A stretch of DNA of 64,000 bases from Leptodontidium sp. MPI-SDFR-AT-0119 (GCA_020726505.1 JAHLEZ010000012.1:2418001-2482000), one strand, 5' to 3'; counted from the stretch's first letter, positions 11,855-24,383 are shown. Program-made: numbers and translations. Notes: a model not told the origin generated them from the letters alone.

Positions 11855-12800
11855 TCAAACCTCAGCACCTCCCTCCTCCTTATCCTCCTCGACCTTGCAT
11901 TTGACATCCGCCTTTGGCTTGGTCTCCTTCATTCTGGCGTGGACTGGCGGATGGCCTCCGGATTCGGAACCCAAATTATCATCCGATGACTCGTCGAATC
12001 CCTGCAATTACTTAACCAACTTTCCCATCTCTATAAGCTGAGCTTTTGCCCTATTTGCCCGAGCATTCGCCTCTGCCGCCTGAGCCTCCGCTCCACTAAC
12101 TCGAGCGTTCGCTTACGCAACCTCAGCTGCCTGCTTCTCGGCATTAGCCTTGTTCTTAGCCTAGGGCTTGGCGATTGTCTTCTTGAGCTTAGCGTTCACA
12201 TTATTAAGTCCGGTGATTTACTATGTAGAAAGTAGAGTAGATATTTCGTCGATTCTAAACCCGGCTACGAGATAGTTAGTATTTCTCATTTACTTTGCCT
12301 CTTTTATTAGCCACTCTATCGGCTTGTCCGGATTTTCAAGCTTAACGACATTGCAGTACTACACTAAACTATAAAGTGCTCGTAGTCGTTAGCCACTAAA
12401 AGCTAACTCGTCTTTGTCCCAGTTTCTAATCGAGAACGTAACAAGACGCGCCCTATCCTTAGTAGTATACATCTCCTAATAAGCGATAGTCTTAATTTCT
12501 ACTTAGTAAAGACATCTTACTATACAAACAAGTAGTCCGAGAGCTTCCCCACAGTACTGGCCAAGATAATGCCTCAACTCGTGAAAGTTTTTGGGGCCGC
12601 AGGCTTGGGTATCGCAGATCTAGCGACAACTCCCAACTCCTTCTCTGCCTGAATGACGGCCGCCTCCGCAGCCTTCTTTGCAGTTTCCTTCTTCCTCGCA
12701 GCATTCTTCTCAGCCTTCTTTGCAGCCTTATTCGCATCAGGTGCCCCAATTCCTTGAGAGTTCCCTGGTGTGGCCGAGGCAGGACCTCCGGTCGAGAGTC
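11855..12800 (-). pseudogene. RIP-damaged Ala/Lys-rich coiled-coil protein gene
   Basis: Reading from right to left, the minus strand encodes a Lys/Ala-rich helix (ANKAAKKAEKNAARKK) and PKPAAPKTFTS, then in another frame TFSIRNWDKDELAFSG and CNVVKLENPDKPIEWLIKE. A second Ala-rich helix (ANAEKQAAEVA...ANARVSGAEAQ) leads to an acidic tail ending at 11855. At least ten TAA/TAG stops fall where Gln (CAA/CAG) fits, which is the RIP signature, and there is a frame change near 12525. The central stretch looks like a folded domain, but I cannot name it. Confidence 0.55.
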
Positions 12801-13115
12801 AGAGCCAACAGTTTGAATGACGCTTGATGGACGAGCCCGTGCGTTTGAGCTACTCGGTCACGTGATCAAAAGCTACATGCCTAGAAGATACTGTCAATTT
12901 TGTTGGTCGTGGGAACGGATTCAGGTGTTGGTAAAGCCTGAGTCGGAGGCGAGCAGCGAATTCCCAAACAACGTTTGGGAAATGATGACTCAGCGGAAGC
13001 GCTTCGGCCACTTGCACGAAAGAAGATGGGGCAGGCAGCATAGCTGCCTTGAACTGTGTACGAATTAATCAAGATCTGCCCCGCTTGGGAGACGAAGACT
13101 CCCCGGTATATCACA

Positions 13116-13893
13116 ATGACAAACAGCCAGCTCCCTCAGTGGACCTTCCCCCTTCCATCGAATGATAGCGATACCCTAATCCCCATCGCGAAATTCGGCC
13201 CCGTCTACTGGCGGGACTCAGTCAAACTGGAGTGGGTTCCTCCGATAGAGATCACGCCTCCGAAGAACATCGCATTTGCATGTAATAATGATAATGGTAA
13301 CATACTATTTCACAGCCAGTCACGGGAGAGTGCAGGGCTGATGATAGTGATAGTGGACTGGATCGATTACAAGACGAATCTCAGCTCGGGTTACTTATGG
13401 CCAATGACGGCCACATATGATCATGACTATATCATGTTGGTTTTGCATTTGGGACATTGGAGGCAATACTGTGAGCTTTGAGTATGTTAGCTCGAATCCG
13501 AAGAGAAGTGCTATAATGTGGTCGTCTTCCTCACCAAGTTTTACGTCTACGTTGTTGCCGACAGATACAACGACAGCAAGCGCTAAGAGCGGCTTATCAG
13601 CCTCTGACAAGATTGCTTTGGGGACTGGTATCGGCATTGGACTTCCATCATGCCTGGCTGGCCTGGTTGGATGTGTTGTGGCCATCATCGCAATACGACG
13701 TCGGCATTCTCGAAAATCTAAAGCGGGACCATCGCAGGACAGAATTCATCTCGAGAACATGAGACCGAATCAGAATAGCCAGGCTACACCTACTGCGCAA
13801 CTGAATCCGATTCAACAGCCTGTTCAGAACGAACAGCCACATCAAAATCTAGCCTCAGCCCTGCCACGAGCAAGTGGTGCAGCAGGAGAGTAA
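13116..13893 (+). CDS. Single-pass membrane protein with Ser/Thr stalk
   Basis: The start is taken at ATG 13116 (MTNSQLPQWTFPL), a typical N-terminus for a fungal family with an extracellular beta-rich region, Ser/Thr stalk and C-terminal membrane helix. The helix here is SDKIALGTGIGIGLPSCLAG onward, followed by RRRHSRKSK and a Q/N/P-rich cytoplasmic tail. Joining the two halves needs a frame change. An intron 13390-13462 (weak GTTACT donor, AG acceptor) keeps frame and gives 234 residues. Alternatively, a one-base indel near 13425 would preserve SCWFCIWDIGG, which looks coding. So the gene may be intact or slightly damaged. Function unknown; possible cell-surface or wall sensor by architecture only. 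Confidence 0.6.
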
Positions 13894-14203
13894 TCCTCAA
13901 GAGCCGTGGTGTACGTATCGGCCCTGTCAGTGCTACCAGACCATAAGATTTGTCTATCGGAGATATTGGTTTCGTCCACTATGGAATCCCAGGTGTGGGA
14001 GCTGATTTGATTCAAATTGCGTGCTCTACCGGTGCAGCTAGGAAAGAGCGGGGGGCGGTGTTGAGGATAGGCGCTGATTTGGATCTTCTAATGGCCAAGG
14101 GCAGTAGCAACGAGGGAAGTCCATCTTGTTTGTCAATTGCCCAATATCATACTTTTCAACAAATCTTGAACTCCAAGCGACTCCCCTACCTCTTTCCAAT
14201 TAT

Positions 14204-14650
14204 AGCCGTTGGGATTGACAGGAATCGACAGGGAGCCGGATTGAGCCCCGTAATCGTTCAATAGCACGAGTCACAGCTAATATTTTGACTCTTGACCTCA
14301 AATCGAGAGAGGAATGCAACTTGGGATATTGGCGATAGGGCTCGGAGAGAGGTCGACATTGGCGGGTAGACTTTTGCTGAACATGGTGTTTGCGCTTTTG
14401 GGGTATTGGGCCGTCGTGAGATGAGGACCCCCGCTTCCGCTTGGTAGGGCGTGGTTTCTTCTCCTTGTCGTCGTCCTATTCAGTGCTGTTGAGCTCATCA
14501 TCGTAGTGACTGTCACTTCCCGCCTCGTTATGATTTAGCTCTGGAGATGGGTCGAGGTTGAAGCAAAATGGCGTGAGGGTGTTTAGAGATAGGCACTTGA
14601 CATGTTCGGCGCAGATATGTTATTGGAGGGAGATGGTGAGGGCCTGGTCA
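14204..14650 (-). pseudogene. Basic disordered protein fragment, RIP-damaged
   Basis: The minus strand reads CAEHVKCLSLNTLTPFCFN, an acidic segment, then a basic stretch with KKPRPTKRKRG and PQKRKHH, ending LRSRVKILAVTRAIERLRG. TAA and TAG codons fall at positions where Gln fits (for example STE-stop-DDDKEKK). It resembles nuclear or DNA-associated low-complexity proteins often found near fungal transposons, but no domain is identified. Confidence 0.4.
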
Positions 14651-14673
14651 CATGTTAGTATTGAGCCTGATGG

Positions 14674-15952
14674 ATGCATTTCGATTTCATACAGTATAAA
14701 GATGTTCGCGAGTTCATAGACCCTGAGGCCAATGGGGATATTAGATACGACCCGTTTGCCCTTTCCGGAAACATTTTCTGCAATGCACTATACGCTGGGC
14801 AGTCGTCGAAGGATCGCGCTACAACAGAGGCCCTGTTATGCGAAAATGATCCCACTGTTACTGCCAGAGGGAGGAATTCAGATGATGACGAACACGTGGA
14901 AGCGGACGAGGATGAAGGCCATTATGGAAAGGACAGTCTCTTGAATGAAGCACAGAACAGCGCCAAAGTACAGAGTAAAATACATCGAGTTCATGGGGGA
15001 ACGACACTCGGTAAGTGTTTCCGTCTTCTCATGCATCTTCTACAAGTCATGGGCTTTTGGACAAATGTAAAGAGCACAGCACAAAAAACCCTGCTAACAT
15101 ATATGGAAACAAAGGTTTAATCATACGGACTACGGAATCCTCCGCAATAAACGGGCATTGGAGCTCATGGGACAGACAACCTCTCGCACTGGCCAGCTAA
15201 CAGTCCACTCTGTGTTTGAAGGTATCGCAGCTGGCGCCATACAGCTTGTCTATGCAAGATGGCAGGTATACACGTCTACCAACTCCGGTATGGGCACCGG
15301 TAACGATCCCCTGTTGGAGCTGGCGTATTGGATCGGTCCCATCGCTGGTCAAGTCCCTGCCGCCTCTGCTTTTCGTGATGGAGCACATGCAGCCGCTAAT
15401 GTTATCGACAAGTGGATAGTCATACATTTACATTTCAACAAAGATCGGAACATGTTCAAAGAAGTAGCCACTGGTGTTCTCGACTCGCAAGGGTTTCCAG
15501 TTCTGATGCAAATGGGCGGTATCACTCAAATAACCATGTACCATGGCCAGCGACTTGTTCAGGGTCGAGGATCAATAGATCCAGGTGCTCTACGTGATTT
15601 CAACTCGGCAACTGCAACAGTTGGGAACAATCTTGCGGTGAATGCAAGAACGATCACGTTGAAGTGTACGAGGCAATCGCGGTGGTTCATCAGTCCAACC
15701 AACAGACCATCCGTCCCCCCTGGCACAACTTATCAGGCACTGCTGGTAGCTTGGGGTGGAGGCTTAGTTAGTACCGGTATCTTCAGTACGGAAGCGTGGT
15801 CTTACATTTATCCAGCTGTGGCTGCCGGCGCCCAATAGTTCATAGCTTCCAATTTCTTGATGGCAAATAACGGAGTGGTCTGGGCAGCTTCCAACTGGTT
15901 GGCAAGCGGCGAGATTTTGGACAATGCCATTCGATATTTCCAGAAAGCATGA
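14674..15952 (+). pseudogene. Unknown two-exon gene with nonsense codon
   Basis: Exon 1 starts MHFDFIQYKDVREFIDPEAN and has an acidic middle (SDDDEHVEADEDEGHY). A GTAAGT donor at about 15012 and a GCTAAC branch followed by CAAAG acceptor at 15116 fit an intron, but the join is out of frame by one base relative to the long second exon (DYGILRNKRALELMGQ). That exon holds hydrophobic, glycine-rich runs (VFEGIAAGAIQLVYARWQVY, YQALLVAWGGGLVSTGIF). TAG at 15836-15838 (from CAG, a CpA change) interrupts it, with 37 further coherent codons (MANNGVVWAASNWLASGEI) to TGA at 15950-15952. Family not recognised. Confidence 0.5.
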
Positions 15953-16399
15953 TTATCAGGCTACAGTAGGGATCAATCAGTTGGCTTTCTAAAGGATAGA
16001 AATGTAAAATAGTTCAAATTATAATCGTTCACACTTCTGCCGAAGCCCATCAGAAGTCCTTATCATTGCGACAAAAAGCCCTCGAAAAGGTCTGCCACAA
16101 ATATCCTAACTATCGCTGCATGATTGAAAAGTGAGTTTAAAGTAGAAGTTCAGCATGGGAATCCACCAAAGGCTACGCAGTCACTGCTTATTATGTCCTG
16201 ACTAAGTACGCCTGGTGACACTGGCTAGGAGCCAGGGTTTACTTTCGCTTACACGCTGTTGCTTAGGCGGAGGTTCCTACCAGAATCGCCGGACCGTTGA
16301 TGACACGGGGTTGATAGAGATAACAAGTTACTAAAACGCGTTGCTTTTGGGTTTTTCTCCAAGACTTTACCTTAACTCGATTCCTCAACGAACAATTTA
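15953..16399. other. Intergenic, no gene recognised
   Basis: Short spacer before the ankyrin gene; no feature supported. Confidence 0.4.
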
Positions 16400-18027
16400 A
16401 TGGCAAACAGTTCAAGCCAACTCCATGTTGCGTGCGGCCTTGGTGGAGTGCTGGCCGTCTTTAGAGGCAGCAAAGCAAGCCATCGCGACAAATCCCACCT
16501 GCATTTCCGAGCGTACTGATCCAGAGCTCTACACTCCTTTGTACCTTGCAGCTGCAAACGGATCCCCCGAAATCGTCGAGCTTCTACTACAGCATGGCGC
16601 AAACTGCTGGGATGGAGATGATCGAGGCCACAGGCTTCTATCGGTGGTTGCAGCGGGTGGGCTTGATGGAGTTGTGACTCGGATTCTGGATGCGATGGAA
16701 GCAAGGGGCTGCACGAAGGATGAGTTAGACGACTCCAAGGATCGAATAGGATTGTTCACGTTGCGGCTTCTATTGGCCATTTGGGCATGCTGAAGAGTTC
16801 GATGGAGAGGTTTGGGATGGAACAGCTGGAGGCTAGGAATGAGTGGGGTGTCACTCCGTTAATGGCTGCTTGTGGGGGCGAGAGTGTCGATACATACTCC
16901 GAGGACCAGATCTGGTGAGCTGCTGTTCACGTGATATTCCTCGAAGGAATTTCCATTACTTGTTTTCCGTCTCGGACTGTCCTGGTATTCGAGTTCCCCG
17001 ATGTCTTTCTTCCCTGTTGGCGTTCACTTTTCTGCATTGATCGTGATCGGGGATGTTAACTTCCCGCAGGAACGACGAGCGAGCTCAGATAGTATCGTTT
17101 CTTCTTCAACAAGGTGGCGACCCATTGGTCCAAGACTCCAAAGGAAGAACCTTACTACACACCCTTGCAACATTCGCTCATGGCGCCGGCTCTCTAGTCG
17201 AAGAACTCCTGCAAAGAGGCATAGAAATTGACAGCAAGACTAACTCATCAGACTTCAATCCTGGCACTTCAGCTCTTCACATAGCATCCAAGTACTGTAA
17301 CGAAGATAAGGTGCGAATCCTCCTCTCGTACGGTGCAGACCCCAGGGAACTGGATTCCAACCAGCGTACCGCGCTACATTTCGCTTCTTATGCCGACAAT
17401 AACACATTTTCAAGTGAACATTCTTTTCCAGAAGATAGAGCATGTGCAATCGTCAAGCTGCTCATTGACTCGGCTCTGGATATGGTCGACGCCCGGGATG
17501 AAGATGGCGCCACCCCTCTCCTCCTCGCAGCCAAGACTATACAAAGCACTTTCTCTATCCTGAAGTTTCTACGTCAGAAAGGCGCAGATATCACAGCTGT
17601 TAACAACAACAACGAAAACGCACTCCATCTTGCAGCATCGTGCTCACATACCTACCCTGCCTTATACGACATACACGAAAGCATACGATACCTCGTCCAA
17701 AACGGTACCGATCTAGAAGGAAAGCAGAAACTCGGCGCGACGCCGCTGCTACTCGCCATTAGTAGAGGGGAGCAGAGCTCTGATACGGTAGAGGCATTGC
17801 TGAAAAGTGGTGCCGATGTGCATGCGACGTTGAAGGGCGGGATGACGGCACTGCATTATGCGTATAGTAAGGGATGTCGGGATGGGATTGGGAAGGTGTT
17901 GTTGAGGTATGGTGCAGAATTAGATGCGGTGGATGAGAGAGGGGGGATGCCTGCTGATTATATACCAAGGCGAGAGACTGTTCCTGGGAGGGGACGTGGT
18001 AGAGGCATGTTTATGGCACCTGAATGA
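16400..18027 (+). pseudogene. Ankyrin-repeat protein gene with two frameshifts
   Basis: The N-terminus reads MANSSSQLHVACGLGGVLAV from ATG 16400 in frame 2. The coherent reading moves to frame 0 by about 16445 (LEAAKQAIATNP, YTPLYLAAANGSPEIVELLL) and returns to frame 2 near 16750 (IVHVAASIGHLGMLK, EWGVTPLMAACGG). A 155-nt intron (16915-17069, GTGAGC...CCCGCAG) joins in frame to a 319-residue last exon with further ankyrin units (GRTLLHTLA, GTSALHIASKY, RTALHFASY, GATPLLLAAK, ENALHLAAS, GMTALHYAYSK). The tail is RGRGRG. The two shifts compensate, so sequencing errors are possible. Ankyrin repeats mediate protein contacts; the specific role is unknown. Confidence 0.65.
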
Positions 18028-20327
18028 AGTACGATTTGGAATTGGTGGACATATCGTCGGCAATGTTATTTCAACCATCCTTTCTATCTTTCTGGGCAAG
18101 CAATAGCAGGTTCCACCAGCTCTTGTCGCAGAAAGCATGTTCCCCCAGGCCTGCTATTAAGAGATATTCAAATAAAAAAGACATCTGCATAATTGGAAAG
18201 TGGTAACAATCTGATCTGTGGTTGATAGTAGTTCTAAGCCGTTAACCTAGCTACTAGAAACATCCAGGCGCCTGGCAAATTTATTTCCTGGTTCCCTAAT
18301 CCGAAGTTTTCGTAGAAGGGGTTTAGTCGCCATCACAATTCATCTCCAAACTTACTCTTGACTCTTTTCGTTCCTCTATCCCTGAGATAGGTCTGTTGTC
18401 GCAGCAAGAAGGCAGCTACTGAAAGGGAACTAGATCCGCTTTTTGGTGCGGGGTACTGAAAGAATAAACTAGTTGTGTCCAACACCGGTCTACAATTTCT
18501 TTACCGCCTCTGTCGCAAATGAGATCAGCAAACAAGTCGAGGGTATCAGCCGCCGCGGAGACTCATCTGCGGAGTGTGCTGCACGGATAGCTAATGAAGG
18601 ATGCGCTCGAATATTCCTGAAGAAGGATAACGCAGATGGAGGCACAAGAGTTGTCACTAGCGCGAATCCAATGCGCAGTTCCAGCATCGAGATGCGGAAT
18701 ATCTGGGCGTTGTTCTAGAAGTGTCCTATTGACAAGATGGGAACGATCTGAAAAAGATGTTATCTCTAAGCCAGGCTTTTTTTTTTTGAGACAACAAACT
18801 ACGAGAAAGTGGTTAACTCCACGGGGATGATCCAGGTACTTCAAAGTCTGCTTCGAGGAGTTAGTCACTGGCAGCTGCTCAATTCTAATATTAGTGACCC
18901 CTAGTATCCTAAGATTTTATGAGTCCAATACTCACCCCACTTACACTTTTCTTTGTTGCAATCCTCTTCCCGTTGAAAAGTGGCTATTTTCATAGCTTAT
19001 CTTGTCATCTGCCTTCTTCAAGTAAGATGCTCGTATGAGTAGTTACTGTAGTTCTATTTGTAGATTTTGAGCCGGAACTTTCTCCTCACAATGATCATCT
19101 TTCTTCAAATATTATCAAGGTTTGATACATCGTATCTGTGATTCATTCGACACGAGAGAAAAGTTCCTCTCAGGTCTGGATCCTTCCGGAAGTGCCTCCT
19201 CATCCTTCTCGGCAGTAGTGATCAGCGCATTCCACACCGTCGCGATACTTGATGGTTCTTGATCTCTCATTGGGATATATTAATATTTGGTGTGTCTGTT
19301 AGGATGCTAGATCCTCTTGATCCCGAAAATGCATGTTCTTTTCGCCTGCGAGTGGCTTGTCCAGCACAGGCCTTGCGAAAAAGAAACCGCAAACTTTAAC
19401 TAAATCGCATTAAATAACCACAGACTTTAACGCTCTAAGATATATAGAGAGAAGAGACTAAATGAAGTAAATAGTAATTCCTCTTTAGCAAATTTTTTTT
19501 TTTGGTAATAGCCTAATTTGAAAAGTTGGGTTTTTGTTTCAATGGCTGTTTCGTCGCTAAAGGCCTTGTAATCCCTGGACTTATGGGAGACAGCCTCGTT
19601 AGGGGCTCGGCACCCCGGCAGCCCTAAATTCCCGGCCTAACACGGATCCTTCAGGATCATCAAGCTCATCGAGCTTTATCTAAAATTATCTTTAGTGAAG
19701 CTGAAACCCTCTCTCCAGCCAAGCCACGTCTGACACCTCACTTACAGTAGAAATTTCCCCAGAAAACTCAAAATAAGAAAGGCGGCCAGGGTCTGACCCC
19801 TCTTTCGTGCCCGCGATGGTCTGCGTGCAGCCACGTTCGTATTCAGCGTTACACCAAACGCCTCCAACGGTCGAGTTGCTTCCTCAACATTTGTCAGTTT
19901 CTGCATGCAAGAACCTCATGATCCCGTGATGAGGCGTTCCAATCATTGTATTACTTCATGTCACTCATGCTGTTGTGCTTATTTCCTCTTCGACAAGATT
20001 GGCAGCTGAGTCGGAATGGCGGTTGGCGCAGCAGTTGGGACGACTTCAGAGGAAGCAATCTCCTCATCAACTCTGGCACAAGTGCTGTCAGCGAACTTAA
20101 AATAGCTACGATGATGGATTCTCGTTCTCTCCGCTAGCTACGATGCTACTGTTGATATGTATCTCTATCCCAACCAAGCCGAGGAGAATTCGATACTTAT
20201 AAGAACGAGCATTCCGCTCTTTATTTCATAGCTACATCATCACCTCGAAAGAACCCCACTCACACACTTTCTCCTTATTTGTATTAATCAATAATACTTC
20301 AATCTCTTCAATCGAAAGCCAAACACA
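18028..20327. other. 2.3 kb intergenic region
   Basis: No coherent gene on either strand. 19370-19510 is strikingly AT-rich with poly-T, and could be an old degenerate insertion, but no ends were found. The right end is the promoter of the secreted protein gene at 20328. Confidence 0.45.
20197..20203 (+). promoter_or_regulatory. TATA-like element
   Basis: TTATAAG lies 125 bp before the ATG at 20328, followed by a C/T-rich stretch (ctttctcc) typical of fungal transcription start regions. Position-based inference. Confidence 0.35.
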
Positions 20328-21024
20328 ATGCATTTTATCACCCTCACACCCCTTCTCCTCCTGTCCGGAGCTCTCGCCGCCGCGGTCGTGGAACGTAATG
20401 GCGACTATGACTACTACAATGACATGGACGACAATTTCAACATCTTTAGAGATTCCAACTTCCGCTGGGAAGGAGCCATCTGCAAGAATGAAATCACAAC
20501 TAAGCAATTCCCAACCCTGACGACTCCACCCAACTTCCGAGGTGGATGCGTTCGCTGTAAGTCCTTTAACTCTCCTCTACCTCCCTGCTCGTCTATCCTT
20601 CTCCTTCTATAATCTTGAAGCTACTTGCTAACTCACCAACGCAGACTTCCAAGGCATCGATATGACCGGCGTCGTTACCGAAGTCGACATTTTCTTCCCC
20701 AGGGTCAAGACAGCCTGCGACTGCATCAGCTTTTGCCTCAACGCCCCAACCACTTGCACAAACTGGGTCTTCAAACACACCAATAACCCCGCTAAGGACT
20801 CAGGTCGTCGATCCTGCACACTCTACTCCTCACCCAACCTTCCCACGGATGTCACTCTTGGCTACAACTTGACAGACAGCATCGGCTTTCAGCTGCTGCA
20901 AGCAATGAATAATCCTCAGGCTGGCGGCGGAGCACCGACTACCGTGTTGGACAATGGGAATCCAGACCCCTTTGGCGTCAGCGGGTTCTTGACACAAGAT
21001 GTTAATGGGAAGTTGTATTGTTAA
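20328..21024 (+). CDS. Small secreted cysteine protein, PAN/apple-like
   Basis: join(20328..20556, 20645..21024), 202 residues. The 88-nt intron (GTAAGT donor, GCTAAC branch, CGCAG acceptor) restores frame exactly. There is a clear signal peptide (MHFITLTPLLLLSGALAAA), then an acidic Y/D-rich stretch. A domain with eight cysteines follows, including CDCISFCLN, TTCTNWVFKH and RRSCTLYSS. The CxSFC...C.NW.....C.LY pattern resembles PAN/apple carbohydrate- or protein-binding modules. Likely extracellular; an effector or wall-associated role is only a possibility. Intact and well formed. Confidence 0.82.
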
Positions 21025-22460
21025 GTGATGGGTGGCACGGTACGGAGACTGTGGATGTGCTTGGGGAAAAGGGAGTCACTCGGTTAAATGATTTGCGCGT
21101 GGGTGGGTGGGAATATATCTGCGTTGATAGGGCGTCGATCACGGAAGATGTTCTTAGCAAACAGTAATACTTCGTACACGATGGAAAGATCCAAGACTTG
21201 GCATCTGTGCGTAGTACTAGAAGATTCCACTTTACTAGGGATATTAACCAATGAGCCAATTTACTTTCTTTGATTTCTTCTGGAGATAATAAAATCTGGG
21301 CCATTTAGCACAGACAAGAAATATTAGATTATTACCTATGATACAAGGTATGATTTTCTACTGAAGCTTTCTTCACTCTCGATCGTGATGACTTGTTCCT
21401 TGCCAGGATGCTCGTTTAAAGAGCCTAAATGATTAAGCAGATGAAAGTTCCGTGCAGTACTTCGTATTAAGGATAATAATTTGACCTTTTTTGTTTGTGC
21501 TAAATAAACCAGATTAGTTCATTGGTTAATGCCGTATATAAAGTAGAGTATTCTAGTACTTCGCATAGACGCCAAAAGGTCAGATTATTCGGGCATGTAC
21601 GAAGTAGCTCCAAACGCCAACTTCTGTGTTGCGCCAGGCTAATACTTGGAATATCACACCCGGGATGGCTCCGGGTGTTACCGTATGAAGGTCACGGGGT
21701 AGGGGGACAGGTGAAAGTCGCATATGGCATGCGACGGAGTGGCGAATGCGACCTAGTAGTGTGGTGGGGACAGAGTATGAAACTGTCTTCGTTTAGCGAA
21801 TTTTGCGTTTTAGATTGTGTACTTTGCAGAAGTGATTTGTCTGAACCTACTTTTTCAGATCGGAACATTGAGGTTGGAAGTGAGAAAATGTTGATCGAAT
21901 CAGGGAGTCTATTGAAGAATTTCTGAAAACATTTTATTTTATTTAGATCTTCCCGAGCCTTTAGCATCAACTCCCGAGTTGGGATCTGGGATACGTATGA
22001 AATATACCACCGATCTTTCTTTCGTTCAATTCGTCAGTTCGTACCCGACGACAATTCAGGGCGTTCCAACTTCTCATCGCTTCCTCCCCCAAACTCTAAT
22101 CTATTTCCGCAAATTCTGGAGTATCTTGCTGACTCTCACTCCCTTATGTTTAACCTGACGTGCTTCTAGTATTACCGTCACGGAGTTCTATCAATTTCGC
22201 ACGAATGCTTCTACATCGCCCCGAGACAAAGGCACCTTTAAGCGAACAGAGCCTCGCCAAGACTCAGGGTGTAAACATGGCAACAATATTCGAAGTATAA
22301 TCGCGCTTTCCATTCATTACAACTGGAAACACAATTTTAGTGAACTAGGAATCCAACATGTTTCTAACTATGAACAAGCTCTCTATGGAAGGATATCGAA
22401 ATCGCGTGATTGCAAAAAGCAGGATGCTTTCACTACAATCATCAACAACCATGACTATGC
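21025..22460. other. Intergenic, no gene recognised
   Basis: Contains a short perfect hairpin near 21658-21682 (acacccgg / ccgggtgt). Otherwise AT-rich with unconvincing frames. Confidence 0.4.
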
Positions 22461-23868
22461 TCAATAAAAGGGACGACCCTGATAAAAGGGACGAAGGCTC
22501 GTCATGGGAGATCCAGGCAACTCAAGCCTTTGCGGTAGCTCCGATGGTATTTCCTCAACGAGCTTCCTGCTGGTCGTGAAAGGGTCATATGGACTACCTC
22601 CACCACCACCTCCACCAGTTTCCGATTTGCAACCGTAGACATAGTTGACTGTAAACAGACAACCGTTTCCTAGTTTGTAAGAACCACACTTCTCGCATCC
22701 GCCGAGCTTGCGAAGGTTTTGATAGGTATGCCACATATCGTTACCACTCATAGCGCAACTGTCATTCTGTAGAAACACGCCACAGGATCGGGTTCCATCA
22801 CCAAAGCAATTTCCATCTGGTCTACTATCGCTGAAAGAGAAGAGTGTCAGCACTCATGTTACGCATACGACAAGGGAATGCTAGGAAAGAAAGGGAAACT
22901 GCAAACTTACCCTGTTCCGTAGGTGAGGTCATCTGTCCGAATCAAACTGTTAACAGCAATGTCACACCATTTGAGAAAGTCTGGTGTTGCACACAAGCTC
23001 GAGCCTAGACAATCGTAGGCCGGATCATCGTCGCAAGGTGTACCTCCACACTTGTAACTTCGTAAAAAGCCGCCCATAACATTTTGGATCGGGGCATACC
23101 CTTGACCCTGAACGACATATTGATCTGGTATCGCATCGGTACCTGCGAGGATCAAGACATTAGCATCTACACATGTTTGCATGCCACGGGAGTGTCTTAT
23201 GAAGTGATGGACTCCTGAGACACTCGACCGGAGGGGCTGGTCACTGCTTGGGTAACTTACTACCTAAAGGCACTCTCCAAGTATTCGTGTATCCAGATTG
23301 CGTTTGTGACATTTGGCCCTTCGGAGTCCACCCCCAGTCTGTATTGTCTTTGCTGCCCTCGACATAAGCGCCGGTGTACTTATACAAATCTGAACGGAAG
23401 TCATTGCCTTCATCCATATAGTTGACGAGCTTATACTCCGAGTAGGAGCCTGTGCTTTTGCCTGCATCAATGGGCCAGCCCTTGGAAGCGCCAGCTGCCT
23501 CGTGTGGTCCGCCGATGAATAGGCGCACAAATGCGTAGGGCACCTTATCAAGACTTTAGCATAGCAGAAACACAGTGTAGTGGGATCCGGATCAGGATCA
23601 ACAAAGGAAGAAAGGTTACTGATCCAAGATCATTGAGAATTCAAGAGCGGAAAGTTACGTACCAGGATGTCGGCGGTATAGATGACTATATCACCGTCCT
23701 TCTTGTAATTGACGTTTGTGATTGAGCCTTCGGCTGGCAAGCTATTCGCGCTTGCTTGGAGTGACTTAGATCACACCTGCCTACATCGTACTCTGCTTTG
23801 GAGGCCAAGCAGAGTGAGGTTGCAATCAACACGACCAGTTTCCGTAGCGAGCATTCCATGGTTCGCAT
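22461..23868 (-). CDS. Secreted protein with KP4-like killer-toxin domain
   Basis: Five exons, complement(join(22461..22830, 22911..23142, 23261..23543, 23663..23741, 23792..23868)), sum 1041 nt (346 residues), every junction in frame. The first exon encodes a signal peptide (LRKLVVLIATSLCLA). Residues about 30-150 form a novel-looking module (DGDIVIYTADILVPYAF, KGWPIDAGKSTGSYSEYK). The C-terminal half has paired cysteines, CLGSSLC, CGVFLQN and CEKCGS, and a final FTVNYV. Their order and spacing resemble KP4-type fungal killer proteins, which in characterised members perturb calcium uptake. A Gly-rich run and short tail end the protein. Start could also be the ATG at 23859. KP4 assignment is from motif pattern; activity is untested and the N-terminal module unrecognised. 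Confidence 0.7.
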
Positions 23869-24383
23869 CCGGTATACCTTCCCCCTCCACGCCCCCGGGA
23901 GTTCCGCAATTGAGGCACAGGACAGTATCTAGACCCGTTTTCGGACCATGGTCGGGTTGAGGTTAGTACATGCCAGATGAAGTAGCATGGGCGATGTGCA
24001 TACCTAGACAGCGGTTAGGTAAGTATTGTACTGTACCTTGTCGAAAAGGCGGTCACGATTTGGAGTGCTAGGTAAGGATCATCAAACTGTGCGAAAGTAT
24101 TACCGCACGAATGGAAAGCACGCACCGTTTATTGGCCCAAGCTCCGATGGTAAAAGCTTACTGAAGCTTGCTGCGCCGCCAACACCATCTCAGCACCATC
24201 TCACCCACTTGGTCATTAAGTCCTGGAAAATATTTGCCTGACTGATGTTCCGCCATTCATTCTGGGCTGGCTGTCTTCTCTTGTCATCCATCATTTCTTG
24301 TCACGATCCTCGTCCGCCTGAAACCAGTCCAGCTGCAATTGCAACACAGTCGGCATTGTTGTGCCGAAGTACCTGCCCTGAAC
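23869..24383. other. Intergenic between divergent genes
   Basis: Contains the promoters of the KP4-like gene (minus) and the DUF7730 gene (plus). No other feature supported. Confidence 0.4.

Noticed and set aside
12492..12749. 85-codon Arg-rich minus-strand frame
   Set aside because: It is an off-frame reading of the Lys/Ala-rich coiled coil in the 11855-12800 pseudogene.
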